Below, piece after piece: positions 37,943-47,800 of a stretch of 64,000 nt of DNA. The stretch's first letter is position 1, and the number at the start of each line of letters is the position of its first letter. A program made the position numbers and the translations under genes. Under the pieces are notes generated by a model that had not been told where the DNA came from, did no database searches, and worked only from the letters and a program-made list of their open reading frames with translations. This stretch comes from Mycobacterium sp. 3519A (GTDB lineage: Bacteria > Actinomycetota > Actinomycetes > Mycobacteriales > Mycobacteriaceae). The stretch covers positions 2,255,622 to 2,319,621 of the forward strand of contig NZ_OESG01000013.1 in the NCBI RefSeq assembly GCF_900240945.1. The letters run 5' to 3'.

Positions 37943-39598
37943 ATGACGGTCCGGAGCCGAAGCGTCATCGCGGCGGCCGTGCTGTCGTTGGTTGGCGGGT
38001 TGGGCCTGTCGGGCTGCGGCAGCAGCACCGCCGACAGCATCGACTACGCCGTCGACGGCCTGCTGGTCACCTACAACACCAACACCGTCGCGGGCGCCGC
38101 GTCCGGTGGGCCGCAGGCCTTCGCGCGGGTGCTGACCGGCTTCAACTACCACGGCCCCGACGCCCAGATCATCGGCGACCACGATTTCGGCACCATCTCG
38201 GTGGTGGGCCGCGCCCCGCTCGTGCTCGACTACGAGATCAACGCCAACGCGGTGTATTCCGACGGCAAACCGATCACCTGCGACGACATGGTGTTGGCAT
38301 GGGCGTCGCAATCCGGGCGGCTGCCGGGATTCGATGCCGCCAACCGTGCCGGCTACAGCGACATCGCGAAGGTCGACTGTGCGCCAGGCCAGAAGAAGGC
38401 GCGCGTCACGTTCGCCCAGGACCGCGGTTTCGTCGACTACGGCCAGTTGTTCGACGCGACGTCGATGATGCCGTCGCACGTGATCGCCGACGAACTGGGT
38501 CTTGGCGACGGGGGAGTCACCACCGCCGTCCTGAACAACGACGGCCCGACGGTCGAGCGGATCGCCCAGGTGTGGAACAACACCTGGAATCTGACCCCCG
38601 ACACGTTCGACGCCAAGCGTTTCCCATCGTCGGGCCCGTACAAGATCGACTCGGTCAACAAGGACGGCTCCGTCGTCCTGGTCGCCAACGACAAGTGGTG
38701 GGGCGCCAAAGCTGTCACCAACAAGATCACCGTGTGGCCGCGCGGTGCGGACATCCAGGACAAGGTCAATCAGGGCGCCTACGACGTCGTCGACGTGGCG
38801 GCGGGCTCGTCGGGGACGCTGAACCTGCCCGACGACTATGTGCGCACGGACACGCCGTCAGCAGGCATCGAGCAACTCATCTTCGCGCCTCAGGGCCCGC
38901 TGGCCGCGGTGCCTGCGCGTCGAGCGCTCGCGCTGTGCACGCCGCGTGACGTGATCGCCAAGAACGCCTCGGTGCCGATCGCCAATTCGCGACTCAACCC
39001 CGCATCCGAGGACGCGTTCAGTTCCGCCGAGGGCGCGGTGGAGTCCGGACAGTTCGCGGTCGCCAACCCCGACGCCGCCCGCGCCGCACTCAACAACCAG
39101 CCGCTGACCGTGCGCATCGGATACCAGAGCCCCAACGCCCGCCTGGCCGCTACGGTGGGTGCGATCGCGAAGGCGTGCGCGCCGGCGGGAATCACCGTGC
39201 AGGACGCGGCGGCCGCCGATATCGGCCCAACCAGCTTGCGGGACAACAAAATCGACGTGCTGATCGCCAGCACCGGCGGCGCCGCGGGCAGCGGCTCGTC
39301 GGGTTCCTCGGCGATGGACGCCTACGATCTGCACACCGGAAACGGCAACAACCTGTCCGGGTACAGCAACGAGCGCATCGACGGCATCATCGCGTCGATC
39401 GCTGTCACATCCGACCCGAAGGAAGTCGCCCGACTGCTGGGTGAGGGCGGATCGATTCTGTGGGGTGACATGCCGACACTGCCGCTGTACCGCCAGCAGC
39501 GCACGCTGCTGACGTCGAAGAAGATGTACGCGGTGAGTAGCAATCCGACTCGGTGGGGTGCGGGGTGGAACATGGACCGTTGGGCGCTGGGATCATGA
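37943..39598 (+). CDS. Peptide-type ABC transporter substrate-binding lipoprotein
   Basis: A 551-residue exported lipoprotein. The signal peptide ends in a lipobox GLSGC with lipidated C25. The mature part is an SBP_bac_5 (DppA/OppA-like) domain: [24 protein letters not shown], the [23 protein letters not shown] strand region, and the C-terminal lobe with [18 protein letters not shown]. No permease or ATPase genes adjoin it; instead it sits between secF and apt with overlaps or tiny gaps, the position held by Rv2585c in M. tuberculosis. The ligand is unknown, and it may be a lone or shared binding protein. Confidence 0.9.
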   Translation: MTVRSRSVIAAAVLSLVGGLGLSGCGSSTADSIDYAVDGLLVTYNTNTVAGAASGGPQAFARVLTGFNYHGPDAQIIGDHDFGTISVVGRAPLVLDYEINANAVYSDGKPITCDDMVLAWASQSGRLPGFDAANRAGYSDIAKVDCAPGQKKARVTFAQDRGFVDYGQLFDATSMMPSHVIADELGLGDGGVTTAVLNNDGPTVERIAQVWNNTWNLTPDTFDAKRFPSSGPYKIDSVNKDGSVVLVANDKWWGAKAVTNKITVWPRGADIQDKVNQGAYDVVDVAAGSSGTLNLPDDYVRTDTPSAGIEQLIFAPQGPLAAVPARRALALCTPRDVIAKNASVPIANSRLNPASEDAFSSAEGAVESGQFAVANPDAARAALNNQPLTVRIGYQSPNARLAATVGAIAKACAPAGITVQDAAAADIGPTSLRDNKIDVLIASTGGAAGSGSSGSSAMDAYDLHTGNGNNLSGYSNERIDGIIASIAVTSDPKEVARLLGEGGSILWGDMPTLPLYRQQRTLLTSKKMYAVSSNPTRWGAGWNMDRWALGS

Positions 39599-40119
39599 CG
39601 GAGATCGCTGATCTGGTCGCGTCGCTGACCCGCGAGGTGCCCGACTTTCCCGAGCCGGGCATCCAGTTCAAGGACCTCACGCCGGTGCTGGCGGACGCGC
39701 GGGGGCTGGACGCGGTGTCGGAGGCGCTGGCGGCCGTCGCGCACGGGGCCGACCTGGTGGCCGGGGTGGACGCCCGCGGGTTCCTGATCGGCGGCGCCGT
39801 TGCCGTCAAGCTCGGCATCGGGGTGCTGGCGGTCCGCAAGGGCGGCAAGTTGCCGCCGCCGGTGATCCGCGAGACCTACAACCTCGAGTACGGCACCGCC
39901 ACGCTGGAGGTGCCCGCAGAGGGCATCGAACTGGCAGGCCGGAACATCGCCATCATCGACGACGTTTTGGCTACAGGAGGCACGGTGGCCGCCACTGCGA
40001 AGCTGCTGCGCACCGCGGGCGCGAACGTGACGTGTGCCGCGGTGGTTCTGGAGCTGGCTGCGCTGCGGGGCCGCGACCTGCTCAAACCGCTGCCGGTCAG
40101 CAGCTTGCACACGGTCTGA
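39595..40119 (+). CDS. apt: Adenine phosphoribosyltransferase
   Basis: Purine-salvage enzyme of 174 residues making AMP from adenine and PRPP. The PRPP loop is [15 protein letters not shown]. The N-terminal [16 protein letters not shown] and the hood residues [10 protein letters not shown] and [10 protein letters not shown] are also typical. ATG 39595 overlaps the TGA of the lipoprotein gene. Rel follows 39 bases later; apt-rel adjacency is common in actinobacteria. Confidence 0.95.
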   Translation: MTEIADLVASLTREVPDFPEPGIQFKDLTPVLADARGLDAVSEALAAVAHGADLVAGVDARGFLIGGAVAVKLGIGVLAVRKGGKLPPPVIRETYNLEYGTATLEVPAEGIELAGRNIAIIDDVLATGGTVAATAKLLRTAGANVTCAAVVLELAALRGRDLLKPLPVSSLHTV

Positions 40120-40158
40120 GGGCTATCCTCGAAGTCTGACTCGATATGGGAGGTGACC

Positions 40159-42507
40159 ATGGCTGACGATCCCGGTACGGGTCAGGCCGTGCAATCGCCA
40201 CCTGCAGCGTCGTTGCCCGAGACGCAGCCGATCGAGATTCCGAAAACCTCGACCAGCGCGTCGCGGCGGGTGCGGGCCAGGCTTGCCCGCCGGATGACCG
40301 CACAGCGCAGCGCCGTCAACCCGGTGCTGGAGCCGCTGGTCGCCGTGCACAAGAGTTTCGTCCCGAAAGCCAATCTGGCGTTGTTGCAGAAGGCCTACGA
40401 GGTGGCCGAGCAGCGGCACGCCGACCAGATGCGGCGCTCCGGCGACCCGTACATCACGCATCCGCTGGCTGTCGCGAACATTCTGGCCGAGTTGGGCATG
40501 GACACCACGACCCTGGTCGCCGCGCTGCTGCACGACACGGTCGAGGACACCGGCTACACGATGGAACAGCTGACCGCCGACTTCGGCGAGGAGGTCGCGC
40601 ACCTCGTCGACGGCGTCACCAAGCTGGACAAGGTGGCGCTGGGCACTGCGGCCGACGCCGAAACGATCCGCAAGATGATCATCGCGATGGCCCGCGACGG
40701 CCGGGTCCTGGTGATCAAGGTCGCCGACCGGTTGCACAACATGCGCACCATGCGTTTCCTGCCGCCGGAGAAGCAGGCGCGCAAAGCCCGCGAAACGCTG
40801 GAAGTGATTGCGCCGCTGGCACATCGGCTGGGCATGGCGACGGTCAAGTGGGAGCTCGAGGACCTGTCGTTCGCGATCCTGCACCCCAAGAAGTACGAGG
40901 AGATCGTTCGGTTGGTCGCAGACCGGGCGCCCTCGCGTGACACCTACCTGGCCAAGGTGCGCGACGAGATCGTCAACACGCTGACCGCGTCGAAGATCAA
41001 CGCGACCGTGGAGGGCAGGCCCAAGCACTACTGGTCGATCTACCAGAAGATGATCGTCAAGGGCCGCGACTTCGACGACATCCACGATCTGGTCGGCGTG
41101 CGCATTCTGTGCGACGAGATCCGCGACTGTTATGCCGCTGTGGGCGTGGTGCATTCGCTGTGGCAGCCGATGCCCGGACGGTTCAAGGACTACATCGCGC
41201 AACCCCGGTTCGGGGTTTACCAGTCGCTGCACACCACTGTGGTGGGTCCGGAAGGGAAGCCGCTGGAGGTGCAGATCCGCACCAAGGACATGCACAACAC
41301 CGCGGAGTACGGCATCGCCGCGCACTGGCGCTACAAGGAGACCAAGGGCCGCAACGCGCCTCATCCGCATGCCGCCGCCGAGATCGACGACATGGCGTGG
41401 ATGCGTCAGCTGCTCGACTGGCAGCGGGAAGCCGCCGACCCCGGCGAGTTCCTCGAGGCGCTGCGCTACGACCTTGCGGTGCAGGAGATCTTCGTGTTCA
41501 CCCCGAAGGGCGATCTGATCACGCTGCCCGCCGGGTCGACTCCGGTCGACTTCGCGTACGCGGTGCACACCGAGGTCGGTCACCGGTGCATCGGCGCCAG
41601 GGTCAACGGCAGGTTGGTCGCGCTGGAGCGCAAGCTCGAAAACGGGGAAGTAGTCGAGGTTTTCACGTCGAAGGCGCCGAATGCGGGACCATCGCGGGAC
41701 TGGCAGACGTTCGTGGTGTCGCCTCGCGCGAAGGCCAAGATCCGGCAGTGGTTCGCCAAGGAACGCCGCGAGGAGGCGCTGGAGTCCGGTAAGGACGCGA
41801 TCGCCCGTGAGGTACGTCGCAGCGGACTTCCGTTGCAGCGCTTGATGAATGCCGAGTCGATGGCCGCGCTGGCCCGCGAACTGCGCTACACCGACGTGTC
41901 GGCGCTCTACACCGCGGTGGGCGAGGGACACGTCTCGGCGCGGCACGTCGTGCAGCGGCTGGTGGCCCAACTCGGCGGCGACGACGAGGCCGCCGACGAG
42001 CTCGCCGAACGCTCCACCCCCGCGACCATGCCAGTTCGGCAGCGCACCAATGACGACGTCGGTGTGGCCGTGCCGGGAGCGCCGGGGGTGCTGACGAAGC
42101 TGGCCAAGTGCTGCACACCGGTGCCCGGCGACAACATCATGGGCTTCGTCACCCGCGGCGGTGGCGTCAGCGTGCACCGCACCGACTGCACGAATGCCGC
42201 GTCGCTGCAACAACAGTCGGAGCGGATCATCGACGTGCAGTGGGCCCCGTCGCCGTCGTCGGTGTTCCTGGTGGCCATCCAGGTCGAGGCGCTCGACCGG
42301 CACCGCCTGCTGTCCGATGTGACGCGGGTCCTGGCCGACGAGAAGGTCAACATCCTGTCCGCCTCGGTGACGACGTCCAACGACCGCGTCGCGATCAGCC
42401 GGTTCACCTTCGAGATGGGCGACCCGAAGCACCTCGGCCACGTGCTCAACGTGGTGCGCAATGTGGAGGGGGTGTACGACGTCTACCGGGTCACTTCTGC
42501 GGCGTGA
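40159..42507 (+). CDS. rel: Bifunctional (p)ppGpp synthetase/hydrolase
   Basis: A 782-residue long RSH enzyme controlling the stringent response. The HD hydrolase domain (about 80-230) has [20 protein letters not shown] and [12 protein letters not shown] with the metal-binding HD. The synthetase domain (about 270-390) has [20 protein letters not shown] and [19 protein letters not shown] domain follows with [28 protein letters not shown], then a CC/zinc-finger-like region with [10 protein letters not shown], and a C-terminal ACT domain. ATG 40159 fits GGAGG 5 bases away; the in-frame GTG at 40153 overlaps the Shine-Dalgarno sequence. Confidence 0.96.
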   Translation: MADDPGTGQAVQSPPAASLPETQPIEIPKTSTSASRRVRARLARRMTAQRSAVNPVLEPLVAVHKSFVPKANLALLQKAYEVAEQRHADQMRRSGDPYITHPLAVANILAELGMDTTTLVAALLHDTVEDTGYTMEQLTADFGEEVAHLVDGVTKLDKVALGTAADAETIRKMIIAMARDGRVLVIKVADRLHNMRTMRFLPPEKQARKARETLEVIAPLAHRLGMATVKWELEDLSFAILHPKKYEEIVRLVADRAPSRDTYLAKVRDEIVNTLTASKINATVEGRPKHYWSIYQKMIVKGRDFDDIHDLVGVRILCDEIRDCYAAVGVVHSLWQPMPGRFKDYIAQPRFGVYQSLHTTVVGPEGKPLEVQIRTKDMHNTAEYGIAAHWRYKETKGRNAPHPHAAAEIDDMAWMRQLLDWQREAADPGEFLEALRYDLAVQEIFVFTPKGDLITLPAGSTPVDFAYAVHTEVGHRCIGARVNGRLVALERKLENGEVVEVFTSKAPNAGPSRDWQTFVVSPRAKAKIRQWFAKERREEALESGKDAIAREVRRSGLPLQRLMNAESMAALARELRYTDVSALYTAVGEGHVSARHVVQRLVAQLGGDDEAADELAERSTPATMPVRQRTNDDVGVAVPGAPGVLTKLAKCCTPVPGDNIMGFVTRGGGVSVHRTDCTNAASLQQQSERIIDVQWAPSPSSVFLVAIQVEALDRHRLLSDVTRVLADEKVNILSASVTTSNDRVAISRFTFEMGDPKHLGHVLNVVRNVEGVYDVYRVTSAA

Positions 42508-42534
42508 GTTTGCTTTGTCTGCGATACTGCGGCG

Positions 42535-42822
42535 ATGCGCGCTGCTTTGCTGATTTCGATTGCTTCGTTGGCGTTGGCGCTGGCCGGGTGTGGTTCGACG
42601 ATCAAGCCCGATAGGGCCGCGGAGACGGTCAACGACTTCGTCTCGAAGCACACCGGCTTCAAGCCGACCGACACGACGTGCCCATCGGACGTTGCCGCCG
42701 AGGTGGGCGAGAAGTTCGACTGCCACTTCACCGGGCCCGACGGGAACTACACGGCCCATGTCGAGGTGACGAAAGTCGACGGCGACGATGTGCTGTTCAA
42801 CATCCAGTCGAAGCGGGACTGA
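42535..42822 (+). CDS. DUF4333-type small lipoprotein
   Basis: A 95-residue exported lipoprotein. The signal peptide has lipobox LALAGC with lipidated C19. The mature domain has two cysteines (TTCPSDVAAEVGEKFDCHF) spaced as in DUF4333 proteins, where they probably form a disulfide, followed by PDGNYTAHVEVTKVDGDDV. Such small domains occur widely in actinobacterial secreted proteins and have no known activity. It follows rel by 27 bases and ends 3 bases before the 3' end of the convergent cyclophilin gene. Confidence 0.82.
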   Translation: MRAALLISIASLALALAGCGSTIKPDRAAETVNDFVSKHTGFKPTDTTCPSDVAAEVGEKFDCHFTGPDGNYTAHVEVTKVDGDDVLFNIQSKRD

Positions 42823-42825
42823 GCG

Positions 42826-43794
42826 TCAGCCGATGCGGGCTGATTTGATCGTCACGTCGGCAACCGGCTTGCCATCCTGGCTGCCGTCCGCGACGCCCGC
42901 GGCGGCCACCTTCTCAAGCGTCGCCAATCCGGCGTTGTCGATGGTGCCGAACACCGTGTAGGTCGGCGGCAGCTGAGAATCCTTGTACACCAAGAAGAAT
43001 TGGCTGCCGTTGGTGCCCGGCCCGGAGTTGGCCATCGCCAGCGTGCCGCGCGGATAGAGCAGCGGCACCTTCAGCGCAGGATCGGCCAGTCGGTACTGGT
43101 TCGTCGGATACTCGTTGGGAAACCGGTACCCGGGCCCACCCGTACCGCTGCCGGTCGGATCGCCGCACTGCAGCACACCCAGCGCAGCCGACGTGGTCAA
43201 CCGGTGGCATGCGGTGTTGTCGAAGAACCCCTGCCTCGCCAGGCTGGCGAAGTTGTTCACCGTGCACGGCGTCTTGCTGTTGTCCAGCGTCAGGCCGATG
43301 GCGCCCTGGGTGGTGACGACGGTGGCCGGTATGGTCGCGGGATCCCTTGGGATGCGGCCGTTTTGGGGCGGCTGCACCGGTTTGCTCGCCGGTTCCGTTG
43401 TCGCCGGGTACTGGCAGTTGGAGCCGAGCGTCTTCGGCGGGTCGAACGGCGGCAGGTTGTTCACCGCAGGCGACGGGGCCGCCGTGATGCCGGGATAGTC
43501 CGCGGTGAGCCCGTCCAACGACTCGAGTTCCCGCGAGACGCGGACGATGAAGATCGCGCTCAGCACCACCACCAGCACGGTGAGCACCGTGATCAGGTAC
43601 CCGATCACTAACCCCGCGACGGCCAGCCCGCGGCCCTCTTCACCTGTCCTGCGGATCTGCGACAGCGAGATGTGGCCGAAGACCACGCCAAGCGGTGCGA
43701 ACAGGAACGCGCAGACCAGTGACGCGATGGCCAGCCCGTTGGTCGGCCGCGGCGGGGGATAGCCGTAATACCCGTACGGTGGCGGACTGGTCAT
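42826..43794 (-). CDS. Membrane-anchored cyclophilin-type peptidyl-prolyl isomerase with DUF4190 N-terminus
   Basis: A 322-residue protein. The Pro/Tyr-rich start (TSPPPYGYYGYPPPRPTNG) leads into a DUF4190-like pair of membrane helices (LAIASLVCAFLFAPLGVVFGHI, LAVAGLVIGYLITVLTVLVVV). The extracytoplasmic half is a cyclophilin: IGLTLDNSKTPCTVNNF, CHRLTT, LQCGDPTGSGTGGPGYRFPNEYP and the core GTLAMANSGPGTNGSQFFLVY. It is a close paralogue of the next gene, sharing most of the isomerase domain, and both run on the minus strand 9 bases apart. It probably folds secreted proteins at the outer membrane face. Confidence 0.88.
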   Translation of the reverse strand: MTSPPPYGYYGYPPPRPTNGLAIASLVCAFLFAPLGVVFGHISLSQIRRTGEEGRGLAVAGLVIGYLITVLTVLVVVLSAIFIVRVSRELESLDGLTADYPGITAAPSPAVNNLPPFDPPKTLGSNCQYPATTEPASKPVQPPQNGRIPRDPATIPATVVTTQGAIGLTLDNSKTPCTVNNFASLARQGFFDNTACHRLTTSAALGVLQCGDPTGSGTGGPGYRFPNEYPTNQYRLADPALKVPLLYPRGTLAMANSGPGTNGSQFFLVYKDSQLPPTYTVFGTIDNAGLATLEKVAAAGVADGSQDGKPVADVTIKSARIG

Positions 43795-43803
43795 ACCGCG
43801 GTG

Positions 43804-44685
43804 TCAGTCCAGTTGGATCGATTTGATCGTCACGTCGTCCTTCGGTTTGCCGTCCTGGCCGCCGTCGGCGGTGCCTGCCGCGGCGATCTTGTCCAGTGTC
43901 GCCAGCCCGGTCTGGTCGATGGTGCCGAACACCGTGTAATTGGGCGGTAGCTGCGAGTCCTTGTAGACCAGGAAGAACTGGCTGCCGTTGGTACCGGGAC
44001 CGGCGTTGGCCATCGCCAGCGTGCCGCGCGGATACTTCACCGGCTGTTGCAGCTTGGGATCGTCGGGCTGGAACTGGTTGGTCGGGTACTCGTTCGCGAA
44101 CTGGTAGCCGGGGCCGCCCGTGCCCTGCCCCGTCGGGTCGCCGCACTGCAGCACCGCCAGCCCCGGGGAGGTGGTCAGCCGGTGGCACGGCGTGTCGTTG
44201 AAGTAGCCCTGCTGCGCGAGGCTTGCGAAGCTGTTGACGGTGCACGGCGACTTCGCGTTGTCCAACTGCAGCCCGATGTTGCCCTGGTTGGTCGCCATGC
44301 TGGCGCTCACCTGCGCCGGGTCGGTCGGGACCTTGCCGGTGCGCGGCGGCTTGTTCGGCTTGCTCGCCTTGTCCTGGGTCGCCGGGTACTCGCAGTTGGC
44401 GCCAAGGTCCGCGGGCGCGACGAACGCGGGCAGATCGCCAGGCGCCGACGGTGCCGCGCTGGCGGGCGCGGCCGAGGTGGTCGTCGCCGCCGACGCGGTC
44501 TGGCTGTCGGAGTCCTTCTTGGTGATGACGACGGTTGCCACGACGGCGCCGATCACGACGATCGCAGCGACCACCGACCCGACGATCGTGTAGAGGCGAC
44601 GTCTGCGTTCCCTCGCGGCTCGGCGCTCGAGCTGACGTTCGAGCTTGCGCTTCGCTGTTGCCCGCCGTTGTTCGTTGGTCGGCAC
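43804..44685 (-). CDS. ppiB: Membrane-anchored cyclophilin-type peptidyl-prolyl isomerase (PpiB)
   Basis: A 293-residue isomerase with a very basic N-terminus (RRATAKRKLERQLERRAARE), one transmembrane helix at about residues 36-58 (IVGSVVAAIVVIGAVVATVVI), a Ser/Ala linker, and an extracytoplasmic cyclophilin domain with CHRLTTSPGLAVLQCGDP and GTLAMANAGPGTNGSQFFLVY. GTG 44685 (VPTNEQRRATAKRK) is chosen because AGGAGG lies 9 bases upstream and the M. tuberculosis protein (Rv2582) aligns from this point. The frame can be read 49 codons further upstream, but that part runs antisense into the metallo-hydrolase gene. Confidence 0.9.
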   Translation of the reverse strand: MPTNEQRRATAKRKLERQLERRAARERRRRLYTIVGSVVAAIVVIGAVVATVVITKKDSDSQTASAATTTSAAPASAAPSAPGDLPAFVAPADLGANCEYPATQDKASKPNKPPRTGKVPTDPAQVSASMATNQGNIGLQLDNAKSPCTVNSFASLAQQGYFNDTPCHRLTTSPGLAVLQCGDPTGQGTGGPGYQFANEYPTNQFQPDDPKLQQPVKYPRGTLAMANAGPGTNGSQFFLVYKDSQLPPNYTVFGTIDQTGLATLDKIAAAGTADGGQDGKPKDDVTIKSIQLD

Positions 44686-44791
44686 CGCCGGTGTCCTCCT
44701 CGTGGTCTGCTCGGTCGGCAACGAGTGTGCCAGCAATTGCTGAATGCGGGGGTCGCGACCCACGTGAACAGGAAATGGGACACTGGACGCC

Positions 44792-45454
44792 GTGTTGATC
44801 ACCGGCTTCCCGGCAGGCATGTTGGCGTGCAATTGCTACGTGCTGGCCAAACGCGCCGGCGCCGACGCGATCATCGTCGACCCCGGGCAGCGGGCCATGG
44901 GGCGACTGCAACAGATCCTCGACGAGCACCACCTCACACCTGCGGCGGTGATGCTGACCCACGGCCACATCGACCACATCTGGTCGGCGCAGAAGGTGGC
45001 CGACATGTACGGCTGCCCGGCCTACATCCACCCCGACGACCGGTTCATGCTGACCGACCCGATCAAGGACTTCGGCCCCCGACTGGCCCAGCTCGCGTTC
45101 GGTGCGCTGTTCCGGGAACCCAAACAGGTCGTTGAGCTGGACCGCGACGGCGACAAGGTAGATGTGGGTGATGTGACGGTGACCGTCGACCACACCCCGG
45201 GGCACACCCGTGGTTCCGTGGTGTTCCGCGTCTCGGACGGCCCGGAAGAAGTGGTGTTCAGCGGCGACACCCTGTTCCGTCAGTCGGTGGGCCGCACGGA
45301 TCTACCTGGCGGCAGTGGCCGCGACCTGCTCGGCTCGATCATGACAAAACTGTTGGTGCTCGACGACGACACCGTGGTACTACCGGGACACGGCGACAAG
45401 ACCACGATCGGCTTCGAACGCCGCACCAACCCGTTCCTCGAAGGCCTTACCTAG
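44792..45454 (+). CDS. MBL-fold metallo-hydrolase (glyoxalase II-like)
   Basis: A 220-residue metallo-beta-lactamase-fold enzyme. The binuclear zinc motif is [10 protein letters not shown], with further ligands in [18 protein letters not shown] and VLPGHGDKT. That set is typical of the hydroxyacylglutathione hydrolase-like group. Mycobacteria lack glutathione, so a mycothiol or other thioester substrate is more likely. GTG 44792 is followed by the conserved [18 protein letters not shown]. It corresponds to Rv2581c and runs directly into hisS with a one-base overlap (TAGTG). Confidence 0.88.
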   Translation: MLITGFPAGMLACNCYVLAKRAGADAIIVDPGQRAMGRLQQILDEHHLTPAAVMLTHGHIDHIWSAQKVADMYGCPAYIHPDDRFMLTDPIKDFGPRLAQLAFGALFREPKQVVELDRDGDKVDVGDVTVTVDHTPGHTRGSVVFRVSDGPEEVVFSGDTLFRQSVGRTDLPGGSGRDLLGSIMTKLLVLDDDTVVLPGHGDKTTIGFERRTNPFLEGLT

Positions 45455-46719
45455 TGACCGACTTTCAGGCGCCCAAGGGCGTCCCGGATTATCTCCCGCC
45501 CGATTCGGCCCAGTTCGTGGGTGTGCGCGACGGCCTGCTCGACGCCGCGCGGCGCGCAGGCTACGGCGACATCGAACTGCCGATCTTCGAAGACACCGCG
45601 CTGTTCGCCCGCGGCGTGGGCGAGTCCACCGACGTGGTGTCCAAGGAGATGTACACGTTCGCCGACCGCGGCGATCGGTCGGTGACGCTGCGACCGGAGG
45701 GCACCGCAGGCGTGATGCGCGCGGTGATCGAGCACGGCCTCGACCGCGGCCCGTTGCCGGTGAAGCTGTGCTACGCCGGGCCGTTCTTCCGCTACGAGCG
45801 CCCGCAGGCCGGGCGCTACCGGCAACTGCAGCAGGTCGGTGTCGAGGCGATCGGCGTCGACGATCCCGCGCTGGACGCCGAGGTGATCGCCATCGCCGAC
45901 GCGGGCTTCCGCTCACTGGGGCTCGACGGCTTCCGGCTGGAGATCACCTCCCTGGGCGACGACACCTGCCGGCCGCAGTATCGGGAACTGTTGCAGGACT
46001 TCCTGTTCAAACTCGACCTCGACGACGAAACGCGCCGGCGCGCCGAGATCAACCCGTTGCGGGTGCTCGATGACAAGCGACCCGCGATGCGCGAGATGAC
46101 CGCCGATGCGCCCGTCATGCTCGATCACCTGTCCGATGTCGCCAAACAGCACTTCGACACGGTGCTCGCGCACCTCGACGCGTTGGGCGTGCCGTATGTG
46201 ATCAACCCGCGGATGGTGCGCGGGCTGGACTACTACACCAAGACGACGTTCGAGTTCGTGCACGACGGCCTCGGCGCGCAGTCCGGGATTGGCGGCGGCG
46301 GCCGCTACGACGGGCTGATGCGTCAGCTCGGCGGAAAAGACTTGTCCGGCATCGGGTTTGGTCTCGGCGTCGACCGGACGTTGTTGGCGCTGCGGGCGGA
46401 GGGCAAGACGGTCGGCGGGACGTCGCGCGTCGACGTGTTCGGGGTGCCGCTGGGGGACGCGGCCAAGCTCACGCTCGGTGTGCTGGCGGCGCGACTGCGG
46501 GCGGCCGGGGTTCGCGTCGACCTGGCCTACGGCGACCGTGGCGTCAAGGGCGCGATGCGCGCCGCCGACCGCTCCGGTGCGTCCATCGCGTTGGTCGCCG
46601 GTGACCGCGATATCGAGGCAGGCACCATCGGGGTGAAGAACCTCGCGACGGGTGAGCAGGTCGACGTCCCCGTCGACGCCGTGTTGCCAGAGGTGCTGTC
46701 CCGCCTCAGCCGCGGCTAG
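45454..46719 (+). CDS. hisS: Histidyl-tRNA synthetase
   Basis: Class II synthetase of 421 residues. Motif 1 is in the [13 protein letters not shown] region, motif 2 in [19 protein letters not shown], the histidine loops are [12 protein letters not shown] and [12 protein letters not shown], and motif 3 is in [15 protein letters not shown]. The C-terminal anticodon-binding domain covers about residues 330-421. Its GTG start overlaps the preceding stop by one base. A hairpin follows 15 bases after its stop. In M. tuberculosis dhaA is the next gene; here about 14 kb of other genes intervene. Confidence 0.96.
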   Translation: MTDFQAPKGVPDYLPPDSAQFVGVRDGLLDAARRAGYGDIELPIFEDTALFARGVGESTDVVSKEMYTFADRGDRSVTLRPEGTAGVMRAVIEHGLDRGPLPVKLCYAGPFFRYERPQAGRYRQLQQVGVEAIGVDDPALDAEVIAIADAGFRSLGLDGFRLEITSLGDDTCRPQYRELLQDFLFKLDLDDETRRRAEINPLRVLDDKRPAMREMTADAPVMLDHLSDVAKQHFDTVLAHLDALGVPYVINPRMVRGLDYYTKTTFEFVHDGLGAQSGIGGGGRYDGLMRQLGGKDLSGIGFGLGVDRTLLALRAEGKTVGGTSRVDVFGVPLGDAAKLTLGVLAARLRAAGVRVDLAYGDRGVKGAMRAADRSGASIALVAGDRDIEAGTIGVKNLATGEQVDVPVDAVLPEVLSRLSRG

Positions 46720-46734
46720 CCCGCTGAGGGCCCG

Positions 46735-46795
46735 CCGAGCGACCGTGTTCGCACGGCGACGCGCCGCGAATTTGTGTACAAAGGCGGTCGCTCGG
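46735..46795. terminator. Hairpin downstream of hisS
   Basis: An 11-base perfect outer stem (CCGAGCGACCG at 46735-46745 with CGGTCGCTCGG at 46785-46795) encloses an inner CGGCG-ACG-CGCCG hairpin flanked by TTCG and CGAA. It starts 15 bases past the hisS stop and ends 15 bases before the next start, so it probably ends or attenuates transcription there. Confidence 0.6.
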
Positions 46796-46810
46796 GGAAG
46801 GCTGACGGCC

Positions 46811-47800
46811 ATGTCGCTGATCGCGCTCGAGGAGCATTACGCGTGGGACCCCGCCAGTGCAGGCAACGTCGTGGCGACCTGGCTGGAATCGAACAATCCC
46901 GTCGGTCATGCGCGGTTGTATGACCGCGGCCCGCTGCGGCTGGAGCAGATGGACGCCGCAGGCATCGACTTCCAGATCCTGTCGTTGTTCGACCCAGGGG
47001 TGCAGGACGAGACAGATGTCGCCACGGCCGTCGACCTGGCGCGCCGTGCGAACGACGACCTCGCCGAGACCGTGCGTGGAAATCCAAGCCGGTTCGGCGG
47101 TTTCGCCACGATGGCGACGCAGGATCCGCAGGCTGCGGCCGCCGAGTTCGAGCGCGCGGTCACCGAACTCGGTCTCGTCGGCGGATTGATCAACGGGCAC
47201 TGCCAGGGCCGCTACCTCGACGACCCGGCATACGAAGCGCTGTTCGAGCGCGCCGAACAGTTGGGTGCGCCGATCTACCTGCATCCCACGACGCCGCACT
47301 CCGCTGTGATGGACGCGTGGTTCGCCCCGTACGTCGACGACGGTCTGCACCTGGCGTCGTGGGGTTTCGGGGTGGAGACGGGAACACATGTGCTGCGGCT
47401 GATCTACTCGGGCTTGTTCGACAAGTTTCCTCGGCTGCAGATGATCATCGGCCACCTCGGCGAGATGCTGCCGTTCGCCGCCTACCGAATCGACCGCTAC
47501 TACGGGCTCGGCGGCTCGAATTCGGGGCAGCGGTTGCGCCGCCTACCTTCGGACTACCTTCGCAGCAATGTCCACATCACGACCAGTGGCAACTTCTGCC
47601 CGCGGGCCTTCGCCTGCACGCTCGACGTGATGGGTGCCGACCGGGTGATGTTCTCGGTGGACTATCCGATGGACGACAACCAGGCAGGCGCCGAATTCCT
47701 GCAGACGTATCCGATGGCCGACTCCGAGCGCCGGAAGGTCAGCTCCGAGAACGCGATCGCGCTGTTCGGTGAGCGCCTGCCCGCGCATCTGGGCGCCTAG
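46811..47800 (+). CDS. Amidohydrolase 2 family protein (ACMSD/resorcylate decarboxylase-like)
   Basis: A 329-residue TIM-barrel protein. The metal site of the amidohydrolase-2 group can be read in order: E7-x-H9 in IALEEHYAW, His in PIYLHPTTPH, His in MIIGHLGEMLPF, and Asp in MFSVDYPMDD. This set is that of the zinc/manganese non-oxidative decarboxylases such as gamma-resorcylate and 2,3-dihydroxybenzoate decarboxylase, though hydrolases share it. YGLGGSNSGQRLRRLPSDYL and NVHITTSGNF are also typical. ATG 46811 directly starts the conserved part. Its 3' end overlaps the convergent Tat-exported metallo-hydrolase gene by 4 bases. Confidence 0.85.
   Translation: MSLIALEEHYAWDPASAGNVVATWLESNNPVGHARLYDRGPLRLEQMDAAGIDFQILSLFDPGVQDETDVATAVDLARRANDDLAETVRGNPSRFGGFATMATQDPQAAAAEFERAVTELGLVGGLINGHCQGRYLDDPAYEALFERAEQLGAPIYLHPTTPHSAVMDAWFAPYVDDGLHLASWGFGVETGTHVLRLIYSGLFDKFPRLQMIIGHLGEMLPFAAYRIDRYYGLGGSNSGQRLRRLPSDYLRSNVHITTSGNFCPRAFACTLDVMGADRVMFSVDYPMDDNQAGAEFLQTYPMADSERRKVSSENAIALFGERLPAHLGA

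Noticed and set aside
40123..42759. 878-codon open frame on the minus strand
   Set aside because: Antisense to rel and the following lipoprotein gene. Composition (Arg, His, Val, Gly) and lack of motifs mark it as a shadow.
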